Source of the DNA: Arthrospira sp. PCC 9108
GTDB taxonomy: Bacteria; Cyanobacteriota; Cyanobacteriia; Cyanobacteriales; Microcoleaceae
Length of the DNA: 64,000 nucleotides
NCBI GenBank assembly: GCA_016745315.1
Contig: CP066886.1
Coordinates: 186,001 to 250,000 of the forward strand
Direction: 5' to 3'
The translations under genes and the position numbers were made by a program. This document shows, piece by piece, positions 29,438 to 38,159 of this stretch. How positions within the stretch are numbered: the first letter of the stretch is position 1; every line of letters begins with the position of its first letter. The notes beneath the pieces are model-generated. The model ran no database searches. It saw nothing but the letters and a program-made list of their open reading frames with translations, and was not told the origin of the DNA.

Positions 29438-31134
29438 TTAAGCTGTAGTTGGTGGCTGACTCCCAGTTTTCATTTCTAACGACGTTCTAGTAGCTGTTCT
29501 GATTGCGTCATCTACCCACTTAGGTTTCTTCTCAAAATGTAAAGGAATTTTTACTTTAGACTTCCTAGGGTCTTTGTACGTTGCCAAAACACTATTCTCT
29601 CCCATATCGATTTTGGCTTGTTCAAATTTATCAATTAATTCCCAGTTAAGTATTTTCACTTCACTGATATACATTTTGCTCTCTTTGATTCTTTTCGCAT
29701 TTTCCCTACCGCCAAAACCTTTACGTTCCTCAAATATCAAAGGATAAACAATTGAGGAACTTGTTAATTGTACTAAATCCTTACAAATTCTTTCAGCGTC
29801 AGATTTAGAGCTTTCATTCACAAAAAATGAAAATTTCCTACCATTTCGCATATTACAGGTTACTTTGATATTGCCTTTGGTAAATGCCGATTTACTAGGT
29901 TGAGTAAATATCCTTTGTAATTTATCCCAGGTTATTTCGTGTCTTTCTACTGATGGGAGTTCTATTTGAGTTTTTTGTAGTTTTGACCGTCTTTCCTTAG
30001 TCCAATATGGAGGTTTTTCGTAATTGTACAAAATGAAGGTTAACTGAATTTTTAAATTACTGCTATTCGGAACTTCAGAGATATCACCCGACCCTACAAA
30101 TTGACCAATATCTCTATTTCCTAATATCTCAGTTTGAGCTAATGCGTTGGTTACATTTTCCTGTAAATTACGCAAACTTGATACTAATCTAAAACGTTCG
30201 CTGCCGTTTTCTATAACCGCGCTAACTAACTGTTGCTGTCTATTTTCCTCAATGCGTTGTAACGCGATATATTCATCTAAGCCTTGAGCGACTAAAATAA
30301 TCGCTTCTTTACAATTATCTGAGAATTCATCCCAAAATTCCTCTGAACTATCTTGGTTCCATATAGTGCTTAACTTGCCGTCATATTCTTCTGGTAATTT
30401 TTCTCTAGCGTCCCTTCTCTGTTTCCCAAAACTCCATTCTTCACCTTTTTCGTCACCCCACTTTTTCATCCTGTCTTTACCACCGGGAACCATCGAAACG
30501 ATACGTTTCGCAAGCGCTGAAGGGCTTGCGGCTAAAAACATTTTAACAACCCGTCTACCATGTTTAAACAGTTGCCATGCTATAGCTTTCATAGCCATAT
30601 TAAATGATTGCCTAACGTATGAACCAAAAGCTGATGATACTTCCCTAAGCATTTCAGGTCCTTGCTTAAGGCAATGTGCATAGCAGCAGCTTTGTTGATA
30701 AATGCAATACCAATGGTAGGCAATACTCCACAAACTAATTTACCTGCCATATTACCCAAAAAACCGGCGGTAGTACTAATAAATTGATTAGCAATATTCA
30801 TCATATTTTTGTCTATCTGTTCATCTGATATATTCCAGTTGAAATTCCAAAAGCTGTCCCAATTAGAGGTAATAAATGTCGCTACTTTTTCAAAGCTAAA
30901 GCTAGAAAAGAACTTAGTAAGTCCCTCCCATAACCAACCCGCAAATGATTTACCCCACTGAACTACTTTTCCTGTGACTTTTGTCCACAGCTTCCCAAAC
31001 CATCCCATTTCCTCGGTTGATGTTCGTCGAGAAAAATTAACCTGTCTAACTCCATTCCGTCCAATTGCTGACCTAGTTTGACGACTGGATAAGCCACGGG
31101 TTGTTCTTAGCATTCTTGCACTTCTGGCTACCAT
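29438..31134 (-). CDS. Large membrane protein of the island (about 565 aa, one frameshift near 30680)
   Basis: The N-terminal 150 residues read in one frame: a basic start (VARSARMLRTTRGLSSRQTR), a Trp-rich amphipathic zone (GWFGKLWTKVTGKVVQWG) and a hydrophobic span (VCGVLPTIGIAFINKAAAM). The rest reads in a second frame from about 30690: further amphipathic helices (MAMKAIAWQLFKHGRRVVKMF), a charged coiled region and a soluble C-terminal domain (PLHFEKKPKWVDDAIRTATR). The break lies in CTTAAGCAAGG with both sides contiguous. It may be a virion membrane or DNA-injection protein. It starts on TAATG overlapping the previous stop. Confidence 0.55.
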
Positions 31135-31772
31135 TACAGAGTCTCCCTTAGTGGATTATCGCCGTCTATTAACTCGGTTTCTATCTTGATATCAGGAAAG
31201 TCTTTTTTGAGCAATTCTTTGACTTTATTGGTTTCCTGTTCTCTAATCTCATCCTGTTTTTTCATTGAATCATATAACCGCGTTAAATCGGCTAATATGT
31301 CTTTTGATGGGTCATTACCATTAACTTGTAAAGTACCTTGCGCTCTAACTATTGAGAATATTTCCTTTATTTGATTTAAGGCTGTCTCTAGTGTTTCTTT
31401 CGCGTTCTTTTGATTAGTGATTTTAACTTTACTTTCGTTAGGTTCTAGTAGTTCCTCAAAATTATCAGCCTCTGGAGTGAAAGCTGTTTTTAGTTTCTCG
31501 TATTTTTCCTCAGTTTCAAAGCCTAAATAGTCTAATATTTCCGAGACTTCCCTACCAGCTTTAAAGGCTGCTGCGTGAGCCAAACCTGCTTCATGTAAGC
31601 AGGTTAACACAGCGTTTTGTGTAACCTGATGAGAGATGGCAATTTCCATAACCAGCCCGAAAATTTCAGCTATAGATTCTGCAATATTAGGCAATTTTAT
31701 TGTTACTTCTTCTTGTTCTTCTGATAGAAGATTGATATCATTAATTTCTACCTTTACCTCAAATTCCCCCAC
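31134..31772 (-). CDS. Island coiled-coil protein (212 aa)
   Basis: A 212-residue acidic, helical protein (KAGREVSEILDYLGFETEEKYEKL and a heptad region NKVKELLKKDFPDIKIE). Translation is coupled to the membrane protein by TAATG, and it overlaps the previous gene by 19 bp. No family recognised; scaffold or chaperone is possible. Confidence 0.55.
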   Translation of the reverse strand: MGEFEVKVEINDINLLSEEQEEVTIKLPNIAESIAEIFGLVMEIAISHQVTQNAVLTCLHEAGLAHAAAFKAGREVSEILDYLGFETEEKYEKLKTAFTPEADNFEELLEPNESKVKITNQKNAKETLETALNQIKEIFSIVRAQGTLQVNGNDPSKDILADLTRLYDSMKKQDEIREQETNKVKELLKKDFPDIKIETELIDGDNPLRETL

Positions 31773-31951
31773 CTCTCATCATCGATGTCAAATCTGTACA
31801 TTAACCACTCTGGCAATGTTTTAATTTCTTTAATTCCATTATCAGGATTATCGGCATCTACTGTTATTTTTGTAGGCATTTCAGCCGGAAAGGATTCAGG
31901 GTCTAGGAACTCGTAAATCCTTCTAATCATTCCACAGCATTCTTCATTCAT
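31754..31951 (-). CDS. Island small protein (65 aa)
   Basis: 65 residues, starting MNEECCGMIRRIYEFLD, overlapping both neighbours by 19 and 8 bp. The tight overlaps support translation. No function recognised. Confidence 0.45.
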   Translation of the reverse strand: MNEECCGMIRRIYEFLDPESFPAEMPTKITVDADNPDNGIKEIKTLPEWLMYRFDIDDERWGNLR

Positions 31952-32954
31952 GTCTGTCTGGTATTGTGATTTGACGAACGTTGTTTTCTGGCGGCAAATA
32001 ATCTTTATCTTCAGACAGAATCCATAGTTTATAGCTATAATTACGGGTGTTCTCCCAAATTCGTGGACCGTCTAAAGAAGTATAGTTTAATCTAGTACTC
32101 GTAGGAAATACTGGATACCAGCGTGTATTTTCATACGACCTACCTCGATAGGCGTCCCACAATACGTCAGACTCATATTCGTAGTATGATTGATGACCTC
32201 TATCAATATATGGAACTTCCCATAAATGTATATATTCTAACATTGCTTCCGGGTCTTTAGTCCAAACAGTTGTTACGTCTGTCCAGGTTGTGGCTGGAGT
32301 TAAACGGTAAAAGATAGACCCAAATAATGGACTAATCATAAGCCTATTTGGATCACGACATGAAGCGTTATATTCAGAGTTATAAAAACTATTAAAGCCA
32401 CTTCCATATAATGAAACTCTTTCACAACCTGAATTCATATAGTAAGGTTTTAACGGGTATAACTTACGATGTTTAATATAATCATTATGTACAATTATCG
32501 GCTCTTCGTAATTGTACTCTGAATCATGCCATGATTCTTCCCACTCTATAAAGACATCTAATCCAATCTTATTAAGTCTAAAATTTGACGTTGTTGCTTC
32601 TTGCCTTCTCCACCAATGCCTATTAATACTAGATGTTCCACTGCTAAGTCTACTATTTACTATTTGAGCAAAAATCATTAAATGCCATTTATTATTATTT
32701 TTAACAGGATAATCACGAGGGTCTGGCATTTCGTTCCCCGGTTTTGGTGGTTGCCTTCCTTTATCATCATCTACCTCGTCACCGCTATTAGGACCGCCAA
32801 AACTGTTACCAGCACCACCGCCGCCGCTTCTGCCACCCCCAAAACCAGGTCTCCTACCAAACCCACGCGGTTTTTTACCTCCCTTTGGTTCATCTCTCTT
32901 TGGTGGCTCCCTAGTAGGACCTGGGTCCCATGGGTTAATTGTGTTTCTAACCAT
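31944..32954 (-). CDS. Island Gly-rich structural-type protein (336 aa)
   Basis: 336 residues. The first 70 are low complexity, rich in Gly, Arg and Pro (RRPGFGGGRSGGGGAG, then DEVDDDKGRQPPKPG), and the remainder is a large Tyr/Trp-rich, strand-forming domain (YYEYESDVLWDAYRGRSYEN, WIFSEDK-like end). This looks like a virion spike or minor capsid protein. It is the first gene of the leftward block, 66 bp from the divergent rightward genes. Confidence 0.55.
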   Translation of the reverse strand: MVRNTINPWDPGPTREPPKRDEPKGGKKPRGFGRRPGFGGGRSGGGGAGNSFGGPNSGDEVDDDKGRQPPKPGNEMPDPRDYPVKNNNKWHLMIFAQIVNSRLSSGTSSINRHWWRRQEATTSNFRLNKIGLDVFIEWEESWHDSEYNYEEPIIVHNDYIKHRKLYPLKPYYMNSGCERVSLYGSGFNSFYNSEYNASCRDPNRLMISPLFGSIFYRLTPATTWTDVTTVWTKDPEAMLEYIHLWEVPYIDRGHQSYYEYESDVLWDAYRGRSYENTRWYPVFPTSTRLNYTSLDGPRIWENTRNYSYKLWILSEDKDYLPPENNVRQITIPDRHE

Positions 32955-33020
32955 TTAAATAATCACATTAAAGTAGTAATATTATACTAACAAATAATTT
33001 ATTAATAGGTGGTTAAAATC
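32955..33020. promoter_or_regulatory. Divergent promoter region of the island
   Basis: The only place where the two gene blocks diverge. It is AT-rich (TAATATTATACTAACAAATAAT), with a TATA-like TATACT at about 32983. A ribosome site AGGTGG (33006-33011) serves the rightward gene. Confidence 0.55.
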
Positions 33021-33814
33021 ATGAGAGGTATTAAAAATATCACGGCTAATATCAACGCTGCTAACTGGAGTAACGCCATAGAGTTATTTAACGGGACTAT
33101 TTTAGAATCATTAATAACAGAAAGATATAAATATGATATCGGTATTTACAGCTATATATCATCGTTAAACGCTAGATGTTACACTCCCAGTATTGCACAA
33201 TCACAAATCCCCACAATTTACCCGGAAGATAGCTATTACCAACGGTGGAAAAAAAACAGGAAGTGTTGCAGGGAGCGGTAGATTTACAGATATTTTATGG
33301 GAATATGGCAACAGAAAACGGGTTAAATTTAGGGATTGTCAAATTGCCATATTATGGAGGCATTCACACCGAAAACCTGTTAATTGAATTAATCACTAAT
33401 CAAAACGAAGGTTTAGCAATTGATAGCAACTCAATAGTTAAAGCTAGGTGTTTAACTCAGTTACATAACAATGATTCTATTAATATTTTGGGCATGGCTG
33501 AATATCAACTCGATACAGTTCCTCAAACCCCTACATTGACACAACCCGAAAATTTTGGGGTGACAATAGGCAATACCCCCACATTAGTTAGACCCTCAAA
33601 TATTAATCGGTATAGGTTGCACTTACAAAACGTAGGTTCTGTAGGGGTATGGTTTTGTCACGGTGATATCAGTAACTGTGTACCTTATCAATGCCTATAT
33701 TTACCTCCTAACGCTGGGTGGGATGATGAACTAAAATCAACAGCTTCTATCTATGCTATAACTGAGGATAGCGTAACCAATATTGTTGGGTTAGAACAAA
33801 CAATAAATTGGTAA
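33021..33814 (+). CDS. Virion-like protein with a C-terminal beta-sandwich, -1 frame change at A AAA AAC (33251-33257)
   Basis: ATG 33021 (after AGGTGG) begins MRGIKNITANINAAN. The frame reaches QRWKK at a run of eight A, where continuing in frame gives an early stop (NRKCCRER), while the -1 frame continues QEVLQGAVDLQIFYGNM to 33814. The total is about 264 residues. The site reads A AAA AAC in the zero frame, the classic bacterial slippery heptamer, so either programmed -1 frameshifting or a homopolymer error is possible. The C-terminal 90 residues (NRYRLHLQNVGSVGVWF..YLPPNAGW..IYAITED) resemble phage surface beta-sandwich domains and are similar to the next gene. Confidence 0.55.
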
Positions 33815-33840
33815 ATTTTACTTTGATTTAGGAGTTTATT

Positions 33841-34189
33841 ATGAGTTTCTCAGTTTATAGTTCTGTTGTCAATTTAGACACTCTAAATATGAGCAGTAAA
33901 ATACCGGGAACTCCCGAAACTACCGCGATAAGTTTGACTGCTAACACTATCACGGAAGTTGTGCCTATCAATGCTACCAGTAACGGTAGAACGGTGTTTG
34001 TAGAAGAATCGGTCAAATACCAATGTACATCTAATATTTGACCCTACAGGTGATAGCGTGTCAGACGCTGCATTTTCGGTTAAGCCAGGTGATACCATCT
34101 CAATAACGTGGGGTAGAACTGAGTTACAGGCGATAGCAGAATCTAGCGCTAGTATCAGCGTTACAATTATCGAATATATCAATATGTAA
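33841..34189 (+). CDS. Virion-like beta-sandwich protein, one-base frameshift near 34009
   Basis: The first frame gives residues up to GRTVFVEE. Deleting one G at GAAGAATCGG restores VENRSNTNVHLIFDPTGDSV and continues through KPGDTISITWGRTELQAIAE to a stop at 34189, about 116 residues. It shares the pattern R-x-x-x-x-x-N ... F/P-x-x-x ... L-x-A-I-x-E with the C-terminal domain of the preceding gene, so the two are probably paralogous decoration or tail proteins. The break may be an error. Confidence 0.55.
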
Positions 34190-34255
34190 TCATCAAATGA
34201 ATGGCTAGTATTAAGTTATTAGCCATTTATTTGATTACTCAATATAGAGGCAGTT

Positions 34256-36355
34256 ATGACTAATTTCAACATTTACTCTAGTAAGTTTGGGCAATCAACC
34301 GATGACTTGCCAGAAGGTGAAGTTAATCTGTATTTAACTAATGAACGGATACAAGCAGTTATTGACTCCAATACTAATTTAGTCAAATTAACTGAGTTAA
34401 TTTGGAATAATATTATTAATAAACCTGGCACTTTCCCCCCATCTACTCATTCCCATAGCTGGACTGAAATAACGTCCAAACCGTCTACGTTTACTCCATC
34501 AGAACATACACATACTATTGCTAATGTTACAGGACTTCAAAGTACATTAGACGGTAAAGAGCCTACTTTTACCAAAAGTACAGCATTTAACAAAAATTTT
34601 GGAACAACTATTGGAACTGTTACAGAAGGTAACGATGTCAGATTATCAAATGCTAGAACACCAACTAGCCATACACATACCTTATCTCAAATAACAAATT
34701 CAGGTAATGTTGCTGCCATTGATACAAATGGCAGTACATCTAACTATTTACGCGGCGATGGTGTTTGGGTAACACCTCCTAATACAACCTATTCTGCGGG
34801 AACTGGCTTAACTTTAGTAGGAACTGAGTTTAGAAACACCGCCCCAAACGTATCCACCAACCTCTCTACAAGCACTACAAGCAATACGTTAACCGTTAAC
34901 AGTTCTGACGGTACTAATGCTGTATTACCTGCTGCTACAACAACCGTTGCAGGTGTAATGTCGAACGCTGATAAGACAAAGCTGGATGGGATTGCGACAG
35001 GCGCACAAGTAAATGTAGCAACTAATTTAGGAGTAACAGCAGGAACAACAGCAGGTCCTGTAGTTACATCATCAACAGGAACTAATGTTACTTTACCTAC
35101 AGCTAGTGCAACTAATTCAGGGATAATTACAACTGGGAATCAGACATGGACAGGAGTTAAAACATTTAATTCATTAATTACCGGGTCAATAAGTGGAAAC
35201 GCCGGAACAGCAACAGCACTTCAAACTGCTAGAACAATTAATGGGACTTCGTTTAATGGTAGTGCCAATATAACAATAACTGCCAATACTCCTAATACAT
35301 TAACAAATGGTACGGGATTAACTGGAAATAATTTTAATGGGAGTACTGCCACAACATGGGCGGTTGCTTATGGCACTACAGCAAACACAGCCTGTCAAGG
35401 TAATGATAGTAGATTATCTAACGCTAGGACTCCCACAACGCACACACATTCAAATATTACATTAACTGCAGGTGATGGTTGATCCGGAGGAGGAACTTTA
35501 GCAGCTAATAGAACAATTAATGTAGATTCAACTGTAGTTAGAACTACAGGTAATCAAACTTTAACAGGAATTAAAACATTTAACATAACAAATAATCCAG
35601 TAACTTTTGCAACTAATGAAAGTTTTCCTGATGGAAATATGCTTATTGATTTTAATGTTTGGAGGGGGTTTGACATCCGCCGGATAGGCTCTAGTGCTGG
35701 TTCGGCAAATTTAGTACTAAATAGTAGAGTTGGAGGAAATAGCTGGGCGTTTTCTTATCAGGGGAATTATTCTATGCAATTAGAAGCAGATAATAATCCT
35801 AGAGTATTTATATATCATGGTATTAATTTTCATCAAAGCGATGTTTGGCGAGGTGCTCCTGACAATAGATATTCAATACAATTATATAACGGGCAGACAT
35901 ATTTTATAAAGAGCTCAACTCTTTCATCATCTGGAGTACATACTAGATTTAGAGTAGGAGGCACAAATGTATCTTATATTAACGATAATGGAGACTACGT
36001 TAAAGGTAGCTCTGATCTTAAATTCAAAACACTTTTATCAAAACCAACTCTAGGGTTAAGCGAAATTAACGCATTGACAGTCACGTGGTTTAAGTATAAT
36101 GAACTTGCAGCATTTCATGGCTTTAATCCAAGTACAGAACAATTTGGTTTAATTGCTCAAGAAGTACAAAATATATATCCTAACGCAGTTGAAGTGATTA
36201 AAAATGACCATACAGATAGTCCTGAAGTTGACGACAAAAAAATAGATTACTTAACAATCATGTATGATAAACTGATACCATTAGTGATTGCGGCAATTCA
36301 GGAATTATCAGAAAAAATCGACAAATTGGAAAATATGCTAAACACTCAACAATAA
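34256..36355 (+). CDS. Tail fibre / spike with C-terminal peptidase S74 auto-processing domain (in-frame TGA at 35480-35482)
   Basis: About 699 residues. The N-terminal two thirds is a fibre of repeats rich in Thr, Ser, Asn and Gly with phage tail hallmarks (NARTPTSHTHTLSQITN, later NARTPTTHTHSNITL). The C-terminal 115 residues carry the S74 intramolecular chaperone, with the catalytic Ser-Lys neighbourhood SSDLKFKTLLSK near residue 585 and the conserved FGLIAQEVQNIYPNAVEV; this domain trimerises and then cleaves itself off. A TGA splits the frame in LTAGDG*SGGGTLAANRT, where related fibres have Leu, so a TTA to TGA change is likely. Read as two genes, the second would start at ATG 35639. This is the clearest viral gene in the island. 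Confidence 0.8.
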
Positions 36356-36366
36356 ATTAACAGATA

Positions 36367-36723
36367 ATGCCTAATGCACTTGATATATCAGAGGGTAATT
36401 GGTTTAAGGTTTATGAACTTAATTTCAGGATAGAAGATGATAGTACCCTACACGGTACTAAAAAATTACCTGACATTTCTGGCAGTAAATTTGTTAGGAT
36501 ATTATTTGACGCTGACAGTGTACCCGTGTACTGGAAAATGGCAGGGTGGTTAAAATTTTACACATACAATGATGTGAAGCAGAATATGATGGTTAAACGT
36601 GAAATTATATGGCTTAATGAATATCAAATAATTGAATCACCGCCGTACAGCAATTTTTACGCTTCATTTTCTCCACTAGAAAGGATTAAATGGTTTACAC
36701 TTCATTTTTGGAAATTAATATAA
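36367..36723 (+). CDS. Island hypothetical protein (118 aa)
   Basis: 118 residues, strand-rich, following the fibre by 11 bp (DSVPVYWKMAGWLKFYTYND). It may be a fibre assembly or attachment protein by position. No family recognised. Confidence 0.55.
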   Translation: MPNALDISEGNWFKVYELNFRIEDDSTLHGTKKLPDISGSKFVRILFDADSVPVYWKMAGWLKFYTYNDVKQNMMVKREIIWLNEYQIIESPPYSNFYASFSPLERIKWFTLHFWKLI

Positions 36724-36978
36724 ATGAACTTAATAATAGTTGAATTAGGGTTAATTATTGTCGCGATTATTATCAGTATGTTCATTACGCATACAGGAAA
36801 CCTAATTATTGAGAATAGGTTAGACGGTATCCAAAATAGCCTAAATTATTTGATTAGATATGTTAATGATTTTATGCCATCAACAGTTTGTAAAAAACCG
36901 TTAGAAGATAAAAAGCAATCACCCCCTCTTCCAATTAACAGAGATGATATTGATGATGATGGTTGGAGAAAACCCTAA
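36724..36978 (+). CDS. Small membrane protein (84 aa), holin-like by shape only
   Basis: An N-terminal hydrophobic span (LIIVELGLIIVAIIISMFI) followed by a short amphipathic helix and a charged Pro-rich tail. It begins immediately after the previous stop and ends the rightward block. A lysis or membrane role is possible, with no motif to prove it. Confidence 0.5.
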   Translation: MNLIIVELGLIIVAIIISMFITHTGNLIIENRLDGIQNSLNYLIRYVNDFMPSTVCKKPLEDKKQSPPLPINRDDIDDDGWRKP

Positions 36979-37009
36979 CACCTAACACCTAACCCAATAA
37001 CTTAAATGG

Positions 37010-37052
37010 CCCCCTATGGTTTCTAACTGTAGGGGGTGCTTGCATATTTTTT
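37010..37052 (+). terminator. Terminator of the rightward gene block
   Basis: CCCCCTA (37010-37016) pairs with TAGGGGG (37030-37036), followed by GCATATTTTTTG. It mirrors the leftward-block terminator at 23247-23278. Confidence 0.75.
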
Positions 37053-37053
37053 G

Positions 37054-37081
37054 TTAACAGGAGTGCTGCAACAGGAGTGCT
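37054..37081. repeat. Two direct 14-bp repeats at the inner edge of the right terminal repeat
   Basis: TTAACAGGAGTGCT and GCAACAGGAGTGCT in tandem. They occupy the same relative position as the unrelated 14-mer pair at the left end. Confidence 0.8.
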
Positions 37082-37930
37082 GGAAGTTTATATGAATGCT
37101 TGCCTCTAATTTACCCACAATAAACACCCTAAGCCAAAACCTTAACCCGTCTATTAGGGGTAATCATCCTGTGCGGAACCCAGTACCCCTATAAATTGGA
37201 GACTTGTCTAGCGGTATGTAGGTATCGGTTTCGATGGGGAATCAATTCCCTAGGATTATGTAGGTATCAGCGAGAGATGACGAAACAAGTTACCAGGTGA
37301 AAAGTTGTTTGGGGGTATCGGGTTGGTTCCGGTAGGAGATAGTTTAGATTATGCGATCGCATTTTGTTGGTAGCGAGTAGGCTCCTCAATATTTCACCAA
37401 TAATCTGACTCCCACAGGGAACCAGGTAGGCGGTCTGATATCTTTGTACATTGATAGGAGTATCGTTGTACATTGATAACCTAGTGGGTTCCCCCTACGG
37501 CTACCTACAGCTATCATGTTGACTTTGAGCCATAGATAAATCCCACTGCGATCGCACTCATACCTTTCTATGGTTAGCACTGGTAGCTTTAGGCAATATC
37601 CTGCAAAATTGAACCCATACCCTCCCCCTAACCGAAACAAGCACTATTGGGGAAACGAACGATGTGATAGCAGTCAATGGTGAGGAACGAACCGATAGGC
37701 TTGCCATTGACGGGTATCACGAGAGAGTTACCCTGTCTGTGTTTGGTTGGGGGGAGATAGTAGGCATTTGACAGATTGATTAAGTTGTGCTTGTTGACTG
37801 AGTAATCAACCTGTTGACAGAATTATTTTCCTGTGCTAGGACTAGATTGTGAGTAATATCTGAGTAACTCAATAGGATATAGGGGTTGAGTAATAACCCG
37901 CTATCGCTGTCAGGATAAGGGTTTATAGTT
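37082..37930. repeat. Right long terminal inverted repeat (about 849 bp)
   Basis: The inverted counterpart of 22531-23205, longer by about 170 bp, mostly between 37405 and 37640. It keeps the palindrome core (37664-37720, imperfect) and the outer GAGTAA motifs. It contains two HIP1 sites near 37350 and 37548. The 60-80-codon frames inside are not supported. Confidence 0.88.
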
Positions 37931-38159
37931 AACACATTGTGGCGATTGCAATCCGCCTAGTGATTGTCACTACTAAAAAGCGACTTAGCCGATTTGGCGG
38001 TCAGGAGGATCGGCTTCCCCCAGAAGAGGTCAATTTATCAATCAGCCTACCCTTTGACCGTGGGACACACGGCTGTAAGTTCAGGTTGATAACCCTATCT
38101 GTTTTATAGGTTTACTAGACAGGTTGAATGGTTCCCCAAATCCTTACTAATTAAACGAT
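37931..38159. other. Right flank of the island
   Basis: No gene is recognised. Just outside the terminal repeat is GGCGATTGCAATCCGCC (37951-37967), loosely like the GGCGATTCGAATCC at the other outer edge, but it is also an imperfect palindrome, so it is weak evidence for a target-site repeat. Confidence 0.4.

Larger units (their letters stand above)
20833..37930. mobile_element. Integrated virus-like element with long terminal inverted repeats
   Basis: The island consists of an integrase module (20833-22506), a tRNA-Gln-like 3' fragment (22511-22530), and a unit bounded by inverted repeats at 22531-23205 and 37082-37930. It has no GCGATCGC sites between about 22930 and 37345, although the host DNA around it is dense in them. 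It is also visibly AT-richer, and genes are packed with 1-40 bp overlaps in two divergent blocks. Recognisable functions are a tyrosine recombinase, an AAA+/SF3-like ATPase, a PD-(D/E)XK-like nuclease and a phage tail fibre with a peptidase S74 domain. No terminase, portal or known capsid gene is seen. The exact outer boundaries are inferred from the repeats. Confidence 0.75.

Noticed and set aside
20911..36355. Alternative genetic code (stop codons read as Gln) in the island
   Set aside because: TAA, TAG and TGA all occur inside genes while other island genes end normally on such codons; mutation or error explains it more simply.
37267..37640. Two short minus-strand genes in the right long repeat
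   Set aside because: They overlap each other in different frames and have no counterpart in the left repeat.
37951..37967. Target-site duplication GGCGATTGCAATCCGCC matching the left edge
   Set aside because: The match is partial and the sequence is itself nearly palindromic, so the similarity may be chance.
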